Counted from the stretch's first letter, positions 15,303-23,821 are shown. The stretch: 64,000 nt of DNA from AC-32 sp963754265 (GCA_963754265.1 CAVWFB010000016.1:310001-374000); one strand, 5' to 3'. Notes: generated by a model not told the origin, from the sequence alone. A program made the numbers and translations.

Positions 15303-16007
15303 CTACGCGTTCACCGCGTCCCGCGAGGGAGAGACCTTGTAGCCGACCCCCCACACGGTGACGATGGGCGAGGCGTCGCCCAGCTTGCGGCGCAGCTGGC
15401 GGACGTGGACGTCGACCGTCCTCGTGTCGCCTGCGAAGGTGTACCCCCAGACGCGCTCGAGCAGCTGGTCGCGCGTGAGCACGAGGCCGCGGTGGTCGAG
15501 CAGCTCCCAGAGGAGGTCGAACTCCTTCGGCGCGAGCTGGATCTCGGTGCCTGCAACCCGCACCTCACGGCGTCCGGCGTCGATCTCGAGGTCGCCGTGC
15601 TTCAGCTGCTTGGTCTCGAGCTCGCGGCGCTCGGGCACCGAGCGCCGGAGAATCGACTTCACGCGCGCCACGAGCTCCCGGGGGTTGAACGGCTTGGTCA
15701 GGTAGTCGTCGGCGCCGACCTCGAGCCCGATGATCTTGTCGACGTCCTCGTCACGGGCGGTGAGCATCAGGATCGGGACCTCCGAGCGCTGCCGGATCTT
15801 CCTGCAGACCTCGATTCCGTCCACGTCGGGCAGCATCAGGTCGAGCACGATCAGGTCGGGCTGCTCGGACTCCGCCTGCGTGAGTGCCTCCTGGCCCGAG
15901 CCCACGGTGCTGACGAGATACCCCGCGTTCGTCAGGTACAGCGAGACGAACGAGGCGATCGACGCCTCGTCCTCGACCACCAATACTTTCTGGACCTGAG
16001 CGGACAT
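15303..16007 (-). CDS. OmpR/PhoB-family response regulator
   Basis: 234 aa with an intact receiver: acidic pocket VEDE (residues 11-14), phospho-acceptor Asp56 in IVLDLMLP, and Lys106 in TKPF. The C-terminal winged helix (about 140-228) has EFDLLWELLDHRGLVLTRDQLLERVWG, DVHVRQLRRKLGD and VWGVGYKV. It is the first gene of the four-gene unit with the HAMP kinase, DPPR synthase and flippase-like protein. Compare the degenerate regulator at 2841-3560, which lacks the same residues. Confidence 0.94.
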   Translation of the reverse strand: MSAQVQKVLVVEDEASIASFVSLYLTNAGYLVSTVGSGQEALTQAESEQPDLIVLDLMLPDVDGIEVCRKIRQRSEVPILMLTARDEDVDKIIGLEVGADDYLTKPFNPRELVARVKSILRRSVPERRELETKQLKHGDLEIDAGRREVRVAGTEIQLAPKEFDLLWELLDHRGLVLTRDQLLERVWGYTFAGDTRTVDVHVRQLRRKLGDASPIVTVWGVGYKVSPSRDAVNA

Positions 16008-16032
16008 AGCCCCAGGATGCCAGAGGCAGCCG

Positions 16033-16524
16033 TCAGCCTCCGGTCGGCGGGGTTCCGAGCGTGAGAAGTGTCGGCAAGTCCGGCAGCGACTCGTACGGCG
16101 CTGCGTCCACCGACATGACCCCGTCCGGCAAGCCGTCTTCCCCGGTTCCGTCGACCGTGACCGGGCCCCGGCCGACCGCAGAGATCGAGATGCCGCTACC
16201 GCGGACGTTGACGTTGAAGCGACCGTTCATGACGCGGAAGCCGACGTTCTTCCCCTGGCAGACGGAGACCCCGAAGGACGGATGGCGCAGCTTCGGCTTG
16301 CAGCCGGTGAGCACGGGATTGTTGGCGTCGAAGGGCTTCAGGTCCTTCACCTGCACCTTTCCGTTCGTGACGCGCCCGATCACGGTGCCCTTCAGCTTGA
16401 GCACGATCGTGCCGTGTCCGCGCTTGACCGACAGCGTGCCGTCGGTCGGCGGGTTGGCCGACAGCGCCACGGGTACCGTGATCGCGGCCAACAGCAACAC
16501 TGCGAGGAGAAACCTCCGTCCCAT
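16033..16524 (-). CDS. exported beta-rich protein of unknown function
   Basis: 163 aa. A signal peptide (MGRRFLLAVLLLAAITVPVALSA) precedes a glycine/valine-rich, probably all-beta domain with alternating strands (HGTIVLKLKGTVIGRVTNGKVQVKDL) and two cysteines. The C-terminus is proline/threonine-rich. The ATG at 16524 is chosen because TACTGT lies exactly 6 nt before it. It is divergent from the large exported protein gene next door. No family recognised. Confidence 0.7.
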   Translation of the reverse strand: MGRRFLLAVLLLAAITVPVALSANPPTDGTLSVKRGHGTIVLKLKGTVIGRVTNGKVQVKDLKPFDANNPVLTGCKPKLRHPSFGVSVCQGKNVGFRVMNGRFNVNVRGSGISISAVGRGPVTVDGTGEDGLPDGVMSVDAAPYESLPDLPTLLTLGTPPTGG

Positions 16525-16530
16525 GCATCG

Positions 16531-16536
16531 ACAGTA
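16531..16536 (-). promoter_or_regulatory. -10 box of leaderless promoter (TACTGT)
   Basis: On the minus strand TACTGT is 6 nt before the ATG at 16524 of the exported beta-rich protein. Confidence 0.45.
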
Positions 16537-16577
16537 TCGGCGTGCCAGGTGTGTTGACCGTGAACTGGTTGTAAGGA

Positions 16578-18215
16578 ATGCGTAAACGACCGCCACCGAG
16601 AGGGGGATTCGCCCTCATCGGCGCCCTGGCGCTGCTGCTCGCGGCCGCCGCTGCCGGCGCCGCACCTCCGCAGGTGCAACCGCCGCGCCTGCTCGGCCTG
16701 CGCATCTCGAACGGGGGCACGCCTTTCGCCGGAGACGCGCCGCACCTGACGACGATCAGCCCGAACCGCGACGGCTTCCGCGACGCCGCTCTCATCCGCT
16801 TCAAGCTCGATCGCCCCGGAACTGTCGACGTGAGGGTGGTGGCGACGGAGCAGGTACAACAGCCGGTGCATGTGATCTGGAGCACAAGTCGCAGGCTTGC
16901 CGCCGGCGCCCACACGATCGTCTGGCGGCCGAGCCCCTCGACTCCCGACCGCACCTACCTCATGCGCTTCGCCGTCCACGGCGCCAACGGCGGACGCCGC
17001 GTCTACGGCTACGAGCCGCCGCGGCGCGATCGCCTCACCAGCGGGCTCGTCGTCCGGGTGCAGGGGATCCAGGCCGGCTTCCTCAACCGGAGCTATCCCA
17101 TCGGCGGCGCGGCCAAGGTAACGCTCGCAACCGACGCCAAGCGGGTTCGCTTCCAGCTCTTCTCGTTCGCGAATCTGCCGAACCCGACCGTTCGCGATCT
17201 GCGCACGAACGGCCTCGCCGTCGCGCCGGCGGTTCGTCTCGACTGGAGTCGCCGGCGGAGCGCCCCTCACGTCGTCGGGATCAGCGCTGCCGGCATCCGG
17301 GCGAGCGGGCTCTATTTCCTACGCGTGACCGCCGGCGACGGCCGGGTCGGCTACGCGCCGCTCATCCTGCGACCGCGTACCCTCGGCGAGCACAAGGTCG
17401 CCGTCGTCCTTTCGACGAACACCTGGCAGGCCTACAACTTCCTCGACGGCAGCGGCGACGGCTGGGGCGACAGCTGGTACGTCGGCGGCGCGAATCGCGC
17501 GGTCGACCTGCGCCGGCCCTACCTGAACTTCGGCGTCCCCTCACGCTTCCGCGACTGGGACCTGAGCTTCATCTCCTGGTTGAAGCGAACGGGCAAGCAG
17601 GTCGACTACCTCTCCGACGACGACCTCCAGCGTCTCGGCAGCGGAGACGCCCTGCGGCGCGCCTACGACCTCGTCGTCTTCCCGGGCCACGAGGAGTACG
17701 TCACCGGACACGTCTACGACGTGGTCAAGCGCTATCGCGACCTTGGCGGCCGTCTGATGTTCCTCTCCGCGAGCAACTTCTTCTGGAAGGTCGAGCGCGA
17801 CGGCCAGCTGCTGCGGCGCATCGCCACCTGGCGGAAGCTCGACCGGCCCGAGGCTGCGCTCGTCGGCTCGCAGTGGTCGGCCAGCACCGACAGTGCCGCC
17901 CAGGCTCCGTACGTCGTTCAGGGCGCAGCCGTGGAGCCGTGGGCCTTCGCCGGCACCGGCCTGCGCAACGGCTCGACCTTCGGCCGCTTCGGGATCGAGA
18001 TCGACGCCCGTTCGCCGAGCTCGCCGCCGGGGACCGCCGTGCTCGCCCGTATCCCGAACCTGATCGGCCGCCGCGACGCGGAGATGACCTACTACGAGAC
18101 CCCGGCCGGCGCCCGGGTCTTCGCGGCCGGCGTGGTCGACTTCGCCGCGTCCATCAACGATCCGGCAGTCTCGCGGCTGGTCGAGAACGCCTGGTCGCGG
18201 CTGACCGCGCGTTGA
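16578..18215 (+). CDS. exported N,N-dimethylformamidase beta-subunit-like protein
   Basis: 545 aa. A signal peptide or N-terminal anchor (residues 1-30) leads to a FlgD-like beta domain (TISPNRDGFRDAALIRFKLDRPGTVDVRVV). The C-terminal part resembles the large-subunit domain of N,N-dimethylformamidase: VVLSTNTWQAYNFLDGSG, VDYLSDDDLQR, YDLVVFPGHEEYVTGHVYDVVKRY and GGRLMFLSASNFFWKVERDG. Most such actinobacterial homologs have no proven substrate, so the reaction is not asserted. AAGGA lies just before the ATG. Confidence 0.75.
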   Translation: MRKRPPPRGGFALIGALALLLAAAAAGAAPPQVQPPRLLGLRISNGGTPFAGDAPHLTTISPNRDGFRDAALIRFKLDRPGTVDVRVVATEQVQQPVHVIWSTSRRLAAGAHTIVWRPSPSTPDRTYLMRFAVHGANGGRRVYGYEPPRRDRLTSGLVVRVQGIQAGFLNRSYPIGGAAKVTLATDAKRVRFQLFSFANLPNPTVRDLRTNGLAVAPAVRLDWSRRRSAPHVVGISAAGIRASGLYFLRVTAGDGRVGYAPLILRPRTLGEHKVAVVLSTNTWQAYNFLDGSGDGWGDSWYVGGANRAVDLRRPYLNFGVPSRFRDWDLSFISWLKRTGKQVDYLSDDDLQRLGSGDALRRAYDLVVFPGHEEYVTGHVYDVVKRYRDLGGRLMFLSASNFFWKVERDGQLLRRIATWRKLDRPEAALVGSQWSASTDSAAQAPYVVQGAAVEPWAFAGTGLRNGSTFGRFGIEIDARSPSSPPGTAVLARIPNLIGRRDAEMTYYETPAGARVFAAGVVDFAASINDPAVSRLVENAWSRLTAR

Positions 18216-18218
18216 CGG

Positions 18219-19076
18219 CTAAGGCTGCTGGTAGTCGTAGAAGCCCTGGCCGCTCTTGCGGCCGAGGTGCCCTTCGTCGCGCATCTGCAGAAGCCGCAGC
18301 GGCGGTGCCATCCGCTCCTCCCCAAGAGCGGCGTGGAGGGCCTCGGAGGCGTGGACGTGGACGTCGACGCCGATCAGGTCGATCAACGCACATGGGCCGA
18401 TCGGCCAGTTCGCGCCGAAGCGCATCGCGCGATCGACGTCGTCCGGCTCGACCCGCGCCTCGTCGAGCACCCGCACGCAGTCGTTCAGGAGCGGAATCAG
18501 GATCCGGTTGACGATGAAGCCCGGGGTGTCGTTGCACGCCACCGGCTCCTTGCCGATCCGCTGCGCGAAGGCGTATGCGGCGTCGAAGACCTCGTCGCTC
18601 GTGTGAGCGGTCCGGATCACCTCGACGAGCGGCAGCACCGGGGCCGGGTTGAAGAAGTGCATCCCGACCACGCGCTCGGGGCTGGACGTGGCCGAGGCGA
18701 TCTCGGTCACGGAGAGCGCCGAGGTGTTCGTCGCGAGGATCGCGTCCGGCTCGACGATCCGCTCGAGCCCGCCGAAGAGCTCGCGCTTGACACCGAGATC
18801 CTCGAAGGCGGCCTCGATCACGAGCTGGCACGAAGCGAGGTCGGCGAGCTCGGTGACCAGACTCAGCCGCCCGAGCGCCGCGTCCTTGTCCTCCTGGGTC
18901 AGCCGCTCCTTCTCGACGCCGCGCGAGAGGTAGTGGTCGATCCGCTCACGGGCCCGCTCGCCGAGCTCCGGGCTGACGTCGCGGCCGACGACCTCGAGCC
19001 CGGCCTGCAGGCAGACCTGCGCGATCCCGGCGCCCATGGTGCCGAGGCCGACGACGCCGACGCGAGCGATCTCCAC
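18219..19076 (-). CDS. 3-hydroxybutyryl-CoA dehydrogenase
   Basis: 285 aa. It oxidises (S)-3-hydroxyacyl-CoA to 3-oxoacyl-CoA with NAD. The N-terminal Rossmann motif is VGVVGLGTMGAGIAQ; the catalytic His lies in RVVGMHFFNPAPVLPLVEVI, and the C-terminal dimer domain has GFIVNRILIPLLNDCVRVLDE. GTG at 19076 is chosen as start: it lies 11 bp after the thiolase stop and directly before the first beta strand. With the thiolase it supplies the last two steps of beta-oxidation or acetoacetyl/hydroxybutyryl-CoA conversion. Confidence 0.92.
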   Translation of the reverse strand: MEIARVGVVGLGTMGAGIAQVCLQAGLEVVGRDVSPELGERARERIDHYLSRGVEKERLTQEDKDAALGRLSLVTELADLASCQLVIEAAFEDLGVKRELFGGLERIVEPDAILATNTSALSVTEIASATSSPERVVGMHFFNPAPVLPLVEVIRTAHTSDEVFDAAYAFAQRIGKEPVACNDTPGFIVNRILIPLLNDCVRVLDEARVEPDDVDRAMRFGANWPIGPCALIDLIGVDVHVHASEALHAALGEERMAPPLRLLQMRDEGHLGRKSGQGFYDYQQP

Positions 19077-19087
19077 GGCGCGCGATC

Positions 19088-20245
19088 CTACGGCAGGCGC
19101 TCGATCACCGCGGCGATCGCCTGGCCGAAGCCGATGCACATCGTGGCCACGCCGTAGCGGGCGTCGCGCCGTTCGAGCTCGTTCAGCAGCGTGGCAGTCA
19201 TTCGAGCGCCGGTCGCGCCCAGCGGGTGGCCGAGCGAGATCCCGCCGCCGTTCGGGTTGACGTCGCCACGGCGCTCTTCCAGCCCCGCGTCACGGAGGAA
19301 CTGCAGAGCCACCGAGGCGAAGGCCTCGTTCACCTCGACGACCGCGACGTCGTCCCAGCCGAGCCCGGCCTTCGCGAGCGCGCGCTCGGAGGCCTGCGGG
19401 TTGCCGTGGAGCATCAAGCGCGGGTCGACGCCGGCCAGTCCGAAAGAGACGAAGCGCCCGCGGGGCGTGAGCCCGAGCCGCGAGCAGGCGGCCTCGCTCG
19501 CGACGAGCACCGCCGCCGCCCCGTCGCAGATCTGGCTCGAGTTGCCGGCCGTCACCCTTCCGTCCGGCAGGAAGGCCGGCTTCAGCGCCGCCAGCGCCTC
19601 CGGCGAGGTATCCGCCCGCGGCGTCTCGTCGACGCCGAAGAGGACGCCCGCGTGCGGGTTCGAGACCTCGATCGGGACGACCTCGTTCTCGAAGCGCCCG
19701 CCGTCGATCGAGGCCAGCGCACGCCGGTGCGACTCCAGGGAGTAGGTGTCGAGCTCCTCGCGGGAGAGCCCCCATTCCTCGGCGATGAGCTCGGCCGAGA
19801 CGCCCTGCGGCACGATCCCCCAGCGCTCCACGAGCGCGTCGGCCACATCGCCGCCGCTCGAGCCCATCGGGACACGGGACATCGACTCGACCCCGGCCGA
19901 CACGACCACGTCGAGCTGCCCTGCCCAGACGGCAGCGGCGGCGTTGAAGTTGCACTGCATCGAGGAGCCGCACTGCCGATCGACCGAGCTCCCGGGAACG
20001 GACTCCGGCCATCCCGCGACCAGCGGCGCCATCCGGCCGATGTTCCAGCCCTGCTCGCCGACCTGCGAGACGCACCCCATCTGGACGTCCTCGACCTCCG
20101 CCGGATCGAGCCCGGTCCGCCCCACGAGCGCGTTCAGGACCTGCCCTGCGAGCTCATCGGCACGCAGGCTCGCGAGCGTCCCGTTGCGCTTGCCGATGGG
20201 AGATCGAACGGCGTCGACGATGAAGGCTTCGGGCCGCGTGGCCAC
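19088..20245 (-). CDS. acetyl-CoA C-acyltransferase (thiolase)
   Basis: 385 aa thiolase. The acyl-accepting Cys92 lies in VDRQCGSSMQ; the catalytic histidine is in GHPLGATGAR and the second cysteine in MCIGFGQAIA. The last motif normally reads CxGGGxG; here Gly is replaced by Phe and Ala, a modest departure in the oxyanion-hole region. It lies upstream of the hydroxyacyl-CoA dehydrogenase in one operon and is divergent from an aldehyde dehydrogenase with only 19 bp between starts. Confidence 0.92.
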   Translation of the reverse strand: MATRPEAFIVDAVRSPIGKRNGTLASLRADELAGQVLNALVGRTGLDPAEVEDVQMGCVSQVGEQGWNIGRMAPLVAGWPESVPGSSVDRQCGSSMQCNFNAAAAVWAGQLDVVVSAGVESMSRVPMGSSGGDVADALVERWGIVPQGVSAELIAEEWGLSREELDTYSLESHRRALASIDGGRFENEVVPIEVSNPHAGVLFGVDETPRADTSPEALAALKPAFLPDGRVTAGNSSQICDGAAAVLVASEAACSRLGLTPRGRFVSFGLAGVDPRLMLHGNPQASERALAKAGLGWDDVAVVEVNEAFASVALQFLRDAGLEERRGDVNPNGGGISLGHPLGATGARMTATLLNELERRDARYGVATMCIGFGQAIAAVIERLP

Positions 20246-20251
20246 GCGCTC

Positions 20252-20257
20252 TAGACT
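20252..20257 (+). promoter_or_regulatory. -10 box of leaderless promoter (TAGACT)
   Basis: TAGACT ends 7 nt before the GTG start of the aldehyde dehydrogenase gene, in the 19-bp gap between it and the divergent thiolase. Confidence 0.5.
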
Positions 20258-20264
20258 AGCCCTC

Positions 20265-21692
20265 GTGGCCGTGACTACCGCCGAAAAGAAGCTGCTCGTG
20301 GGCGGAGAGTGGATCGAGACGGGCGACTGGCTCGAGGTGCGCTCGCCCTACTCCGGCGAGGTCGTCGGCCGGGTGCCGAAGGCGGGCGCCGCCGAGACGA
20401 CGCAGGCGATCGACGCGGCCGCTGCAGCGATGCGCGAGCCGCTGCCCACACACAAGCGCGCGGAGATCCTCGTCCGCGTGGCGATGGCCCTGGGGCGCCG
20501 ACACGACGAGGTGGCCCGGCAGATCTCCGACGAGGCCGGGAAGCCGCTCAAGGCAGCCCGGGTCGAGGCCAAGCGCGCCATGTCGACCTACACCTTCGCC
20601 GCGGTCGAGGCCCGCAAGCTCGCCGGAGAGATGGTGCCGATGGACGCCGCCCAGGCCGGCGAGGGCAAGCTCGGCTTCACCCTCCGCAGGCCGATCGGAG
20701 TCGTCGGGGCGATCTCGCCGTTCAACTTCCCGCTCAACCTCGTCGCGCACAAGCTCGCCCCGGCGCTCGCGGCCGGCTGCGCGGTGGTGCTCAAGCCGGC
20801 GAGCGCCACTCCCCTCTCGGCGCTCCTGCTTGCCGAGCTCGAGGACGAGGCGGGACTGCCTCCCGGCTGGCTCAACGTCGTCACCGGCCCTTCCGCCGAG
20901 ATCGGGGACGCGATCGTCGAGGACGAGCGCGTGAAGGCGATCACCTTCACCGGCTCGAGCGGCGTCGGCTGGGGCCTCAAGGAGCGGGCGGCCAAGAAGA
21001 AGGTCAGCCTCGAGCTCGGCAACGCAACCCCTGTGATCATCGCGGCGGACGCCGACGTCGACGCGGCCGCCAAGGCGATGGCCGCGCACGCGTTCTCCTT
21101 TGCGGGCCAGAGCTGCATCTCGGTGCAGCGCATCTACCTCGAGCGCCCGGTGTACGACGGGTTCCTCGAGCGGTTCCTGCCTCAGGTCGAGGCGCTGAAA
21201 GTCGGAGATCCCGCCGACGAGGAGACCGACGTCGGCCCGGTGATCGACGAGGACGCGCGCGAGCGGATCGTCGCCTGGATCGAGGAGGCGCGTGACGCAG
21301 GCGCCGAGGTCCTGGCCGGAGGCGAGATTCAGGACGGTCTCATCCGCCCGACCGTGATCGCCAACGCCTCGCCCGAGCTCAAGGTGAGCTGCGACGAGGT
21401 CTTCGGCCCGGTCGTGACCGTGAACCCGGTCGACTCGCTGGACGAGGCGATCGAGCTCGCAAACTCCACCCGCTTCGGGCTCCAGGCCGGGATCTTCACC
21501 GCCGCGCTCGCGACCGCGTTGCGTGCCGCCCAGGAGCTCGACTTCGGCGGAGTCACCGTCAACGAGGCACCGACGTTCCGCTCGGATCAGATGCCCTACG
21601 GCGGGGTCAAAGATTCGGGCAACACGCGCGAAGGGCCCGCCTACGCCGTACGCGAGCTGACCGAAGAGCGGCTCGTGGTGCTCCCGCTCTAG
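20265..21692 (+). CDS. NAD(P)-dependent aldehyde dehydrogenase
   Basis: 475 aa, full-length ALDH. Cofactor-binding and catalytic motifs are GAISPFNFPLNLVAHKLAPALAAG, TFTGSSGVGWGL, the glutamate in SLELGNATP (usually ELGG) and the nucleophile Cys284 in FAGQSCISVQR. The C-terminal oligomer segment has DEVFGPVVTV and MPYGGVKDSG. The start GTG 20265 fits the promoter; a second GTG is at 20271. Family members oxidise a wide range of aldehydes, and the substrate cannot be told; divergence from the thiolase/HBD pair hints at fatty-acid or acyl metabolism. Confidence 0.92.
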   Translation: MAVTTAEKKLLVGGEWIETGDWLEVRSPYSGEVVGRVPKAGAAETTQAIDAAAAAMREPLPTHKRAEILVRVAMALGRRHDEVARQISDEAGKPLKAARVEAKRAMSTYTFAAVEARKLAGEMVPMDAAQAGEGKLGFTLRRPIGVVGAISPFNFPLNLVAHKLAPALAAGCAVVLKPASATPLSALLLAELEDEAGLPPGWLNVVTGPSAEIGDAIVEDERVKAITFTGSSGVGWGLKERAAKKKVSLELGNATPVIIAADADVDAAAKAMAAHAFSFAGQSCISVQRIYLERPVYDGFLERFLPQVEALKVGDPADEETDVGPVIDEDARERIVAWIEEARDAGAEVLAGGEIQDGLIRPTVIANASPELKVSCDEVFGPVVTVNPVDSLDEAIELANSTRFGLQAGIFTAALATALRAAQELDFGGVTVNEAPTFRSDQMPYGGVKDSGNTREGPAYAVRELTEERLVVLPL

Positions 21693-21704
21693 CTTGACGC
21701 TCGC

Positions 21705-21860
21705 GTGATCGGTCTTTCAATCGCACTCATGGTGATCGGGATCGTGTTCGGATTCGTGATTGCCTGGGTCGGGATCCTCGTGGGCCTCGTCGGCCTTGTG
21801 CTCTTCGTCGTGCTCGTGGGTGGATTCGGCCGCCGAACAGCCCCAGAACGAGGGCGATAG
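21705..21860 (+). CDS. small hydrophobic membrane protein
   Basis: 51 aa micro-protein starting at GTG 21705, 12 bp after the aldehyde dehydrogenase stop. Nearly the whole length is hydrophobic (VIGLSIALMVIGIVFGFVIAW, then VGILVGLVGLVLFVVLVGG), enough for one long or two short membrane helices, ending in a basic tail (FGRRTAPERGR). Strand and spacing suggest co-transcription with the aldehyde dehydrogenase. No family recognised. Confidence 0.5.
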   Translation: MIGLSIALMVIGIVFGFVIAWVGILVGLVGLVLFVVLVGGFGRRTAPERGR

Positions 21861-21895
21861 AACGGTCCAGCGCCGCTGCTAGACTCGCGGCCCGC

Positions 21896-22459
21896 GTGCA
21901 CTTTTCCCTGCTAAACCGGTTCCGCCGTCGGTCCGGCGCGGCCGAGCAGGCAGCCTCCCCGCCGCGGCTGCGACGGGCACCCTCGCCGGGCGCTCTCCGC
22001 CGCGAGCGGCGCGCGATCGTGAAGGCCCGGGAGGAGCGCATCCGCCACCTCGGCGGCCTGACTCTGGAGATGTACCGCCGCTCGAACTTCCGCGACGAGC
22101 TGCTGGTCGAGCAGTGCCGCGAGGTCATCGCGCTCGAGCAGCGCCTGCTCGAGCTCGACTCGATGCTCGACGCCGTCGCGAACGCACGCCGTGCCCCGAC
22201 GACCTGCGACTGCGGAGCGCCCGTCCCCTGGGGCTCCCACTTCTGCGCCAACTGCGGCCGCCCCGTCGGCGGCGAGCCGGTGATCGCCTGCCGCGGCTGC
22301 GGGCATCCTCTTCCCGCCGACGCCGGCTTCTGCGCGAGCTGCGGCCGGCCCGCCGAGCTCGACGGCGACACCGACTCGGGAGCGGTGCCGCCCAAGGCCG
22401 TTGACGAGACGGTCGCCCACGCGTCGGTCGATCGCAGCTCCGATCCCTGGGAGCGCTAA
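21896..22459 (+). CDS. double zinc-ribbon protein
   Basis: 187 aa. A basic N-terminal third (many Arg) and a helical middle region are followed by two zinc ribbons: CDCGAPVPWGSHFCANCGRP and CRGCGHPLPADAGFCASCGRP (about residues 102-158). No membrane helix. Start GTG 21896; a TAGACT box ends 10 nt before it. It is followed 2 bp later by another zinc-ribbon gene, suggesting a shared role, perhaps protein or nucleic acid binding at the envelope. Function unknown. Confidence 0.78.
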   Translation: MHFSLLNRFRRRSGAAEQAASPPRLRRAPSPGALRRERRAIVKAREERIRHLGGLTLEMYRRSNFRDELLVEQCREVIALEQRLLELDSMLDAVANARRAPTTCDCGAPVPWGSHFCANCGRPVGGEPVIACRGCGHPLPADAGFCASCGRPAELDGDTDSGAVPPKAVDETVAHASVDRSSDPWER

Positions 22460-22461
22460 GC

Positions 22462-23138
22462 CTGGCCGCTCCCCAGGACGAACGGCAGTGCCCGCGCTGC
22501 GCGACCCCGTACGCCGAGGGACAGGAGTACTGCCTCGAGTGCGGCCAGCGCCTGCCGGCCACCTCCGGCGTGGTTGCCGTGCTCGGCTCGGCCTGGCGCC
22601 GCAAGCTCGGGTGGTATCCGGGCGACTGGATCTGGCCCGCGCTGCTCGCGCTTCTCGTCGCGGTCGTGGCGGGCGTCGTCTCGGCGGTCTGGGTCGCCGA
22701 CAGCTCCAGCTCGGCGGCCGAGACCGTCGTCGCTACGACCGCCGCCACGAGCCTCCAGGACACGACCACCGTGCCCGAGCCCACGCCGACGGCGACGACC
22801 GCGACCACCCCGGCGACGAGCCCGAAGCCGCCGCCCTCCTCGCTCCGGCGCAGACGCCCGTCTCGTGGCCTGCGAGCAAGAGCGGCTGGACGATCGTGCT
22901 CGACTCGGTGCCCGGTCTGAACGGCCGAGCGGCCGCTCTCGCGGAGGCCACGCAGGCGCTCCACGTGGGCATGAAGCAGGTCGGCGTGCTCGACTCCGCC
23001 GGCTTCTCGAGCCTTCATCCCGGCTATTTCGTCGTCTTTGCGGGGATCTACGACACGGAGGCGGAGGCTCAGAGCCACGTGATCGATGCCCATCGCCACG
23101 GGTATCGCGGCCCATATCCGCGCCGAATCACGCCCTAG
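22462..23138 (+). pseudogene. zinc-ribbon, membrane-anchored SPOR-like protein, frameshifted
   Basis: The N-terminal frame encodes a zinc ribbon (CPRCATPYAEGQEYCLECGQRL), a membrane helix (WIWPALLALLVAVVAGVVSAVW) and a Thr/Pro-rich linker. The C-terminal frame encodes a SPOR-like domain (GWTIVLDSVPGLNGRAAALAEA; YFVVFAGIYDTEAEAQSHV), the kind that binds denuded septal peptidoglycan. The two frames differ by -1, with the junction at about 22830-22870 inside a GC-rich tract, so one base is missing there or the gene is broken. There is no ATG/GTG/TTG before 22570; a CTG at 22462 with GGGAG about 8 nt upstream is the best start. Confidence 0.65.
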
Positions 23139-23232
23139 CGGGTGTTTACCCTGCAGCCAACAGGGAACGGGACTTTGTAACACGGCTTCGGTTCGTTAGA
23201 CTCGACGCCGCAGCCCAGTTCTCCAGACAGGA

Positions 23233-23257
23233 TTAACCGCCGGTTAACAAAGCTTTG
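23233..23257. promoter_or_regulatory. two adjacent palindromes upstream of the zinc-motif gene
   Basis: TTAACCG-C-CGGTTAA (23233-23247) is followed directly by CAAAGCTTTG (23248-23257). Both are perfect inverted repeats in an unusually AT-rich 150-bp gap (23139-23290). GATACT ends 5 nt before the ATG at 23291 and may be the -10. The palindromes are probable repressor or activator sites for the gene downstream; the binding protein is unknown. Confidence 0.5.
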
Positions 23258-23290
23258 CGGGAGCTTAATAGGACGCCGAGATACTGACTG

Positions 23291-23740
23291 ATGGACGAGC
23301 GAACCATTCAGATTCAAGCCTGCATGTATCAGTACTCTCGTGCGATCTACCGGTCCATCAAGGACCTGATCGACCCGTACGTCGCCACCGAGACCCGCCT
23401 TCAGTACCGGCGGGAGGTGCTCGAGGCGTGCGAGCAGACGATGGAGCGGCTCGCCAAGGACCCGCTCTACTTCGCCAAGCCCGACCGGGCGCTCTTCCAG
23501 GACATCCGGCGCTACTTCCCGATCACCTGCCAGGCGCAGGTGGCCTGGGCGGTACGCGAAGGAGTCGCGGCCGCCGTCGCGTTCATCGAGAGCCAGATCG
23601 AGGCCGGCGCGTTCGACGGCGGAGTCGCCCGCTGCCGCGCGACGACGCGCAAGGGGAAGCCGTGCCAGCGCACGCCGCTCCCCGATCGCGACTACTGCCC
23701 CTCCCACCAGCATCTCGAGCGCAGCAAGGTCGCGGCCTGA
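23291..23740 (+). CDS. conserved protein with C-terminal Cys3His zinc motif
   Basis: 149 aa, soluble. A helical N-terminal region rich in Tyr and charged residues (MYQYSRAIYRSIKDLIDPYVATE) is followed by a C-terminal cluster CRATTRKGKPCQRTPLPDRDYCPSH (Cys115, Cys125, Cys136, His139). This is the short C-x9-C-x10-C-x2-H treble-clef-like signature found in many phage and bacterial small proteins. No enzymatic residues seen. It stands alone between palindromic operators and a GC-rich hairpin. Confidence 0.75.
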   Translation: MDERTIQIQACMYQYSRAIYRSIKDLIDPYVATETRLQYRREVLEACEQTMERLAKDPLYFAKPDRALFQDIRRYFPITCQAQVAWAVREGVAAAVAFIESQIEAGAFDGGVARCRATTRKGKPCQRTPLPDRDYCPSHQHLERSKVAA

Positions 23741-23760
23741 GGCGCCGCCTCGGCGGCGCC
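23741..23760 (+). terminator. GC-rich hairpin after zinc-motif gene
   Basis: GGCGCCGC-CTCG-GCGGCGCC forms a perfect 8-bp stem starting immediately after the stop codon; TTTTG follows about 20 nt later. Likely transcription terminator. Confidence 0.5.
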
Positions 23761-23821
23761 GGCCATCGCAACCTCCGTTTTGTAGCCGACCCGCCTCTGA
23801 GCGGATAGGCTCGCAGACCGG

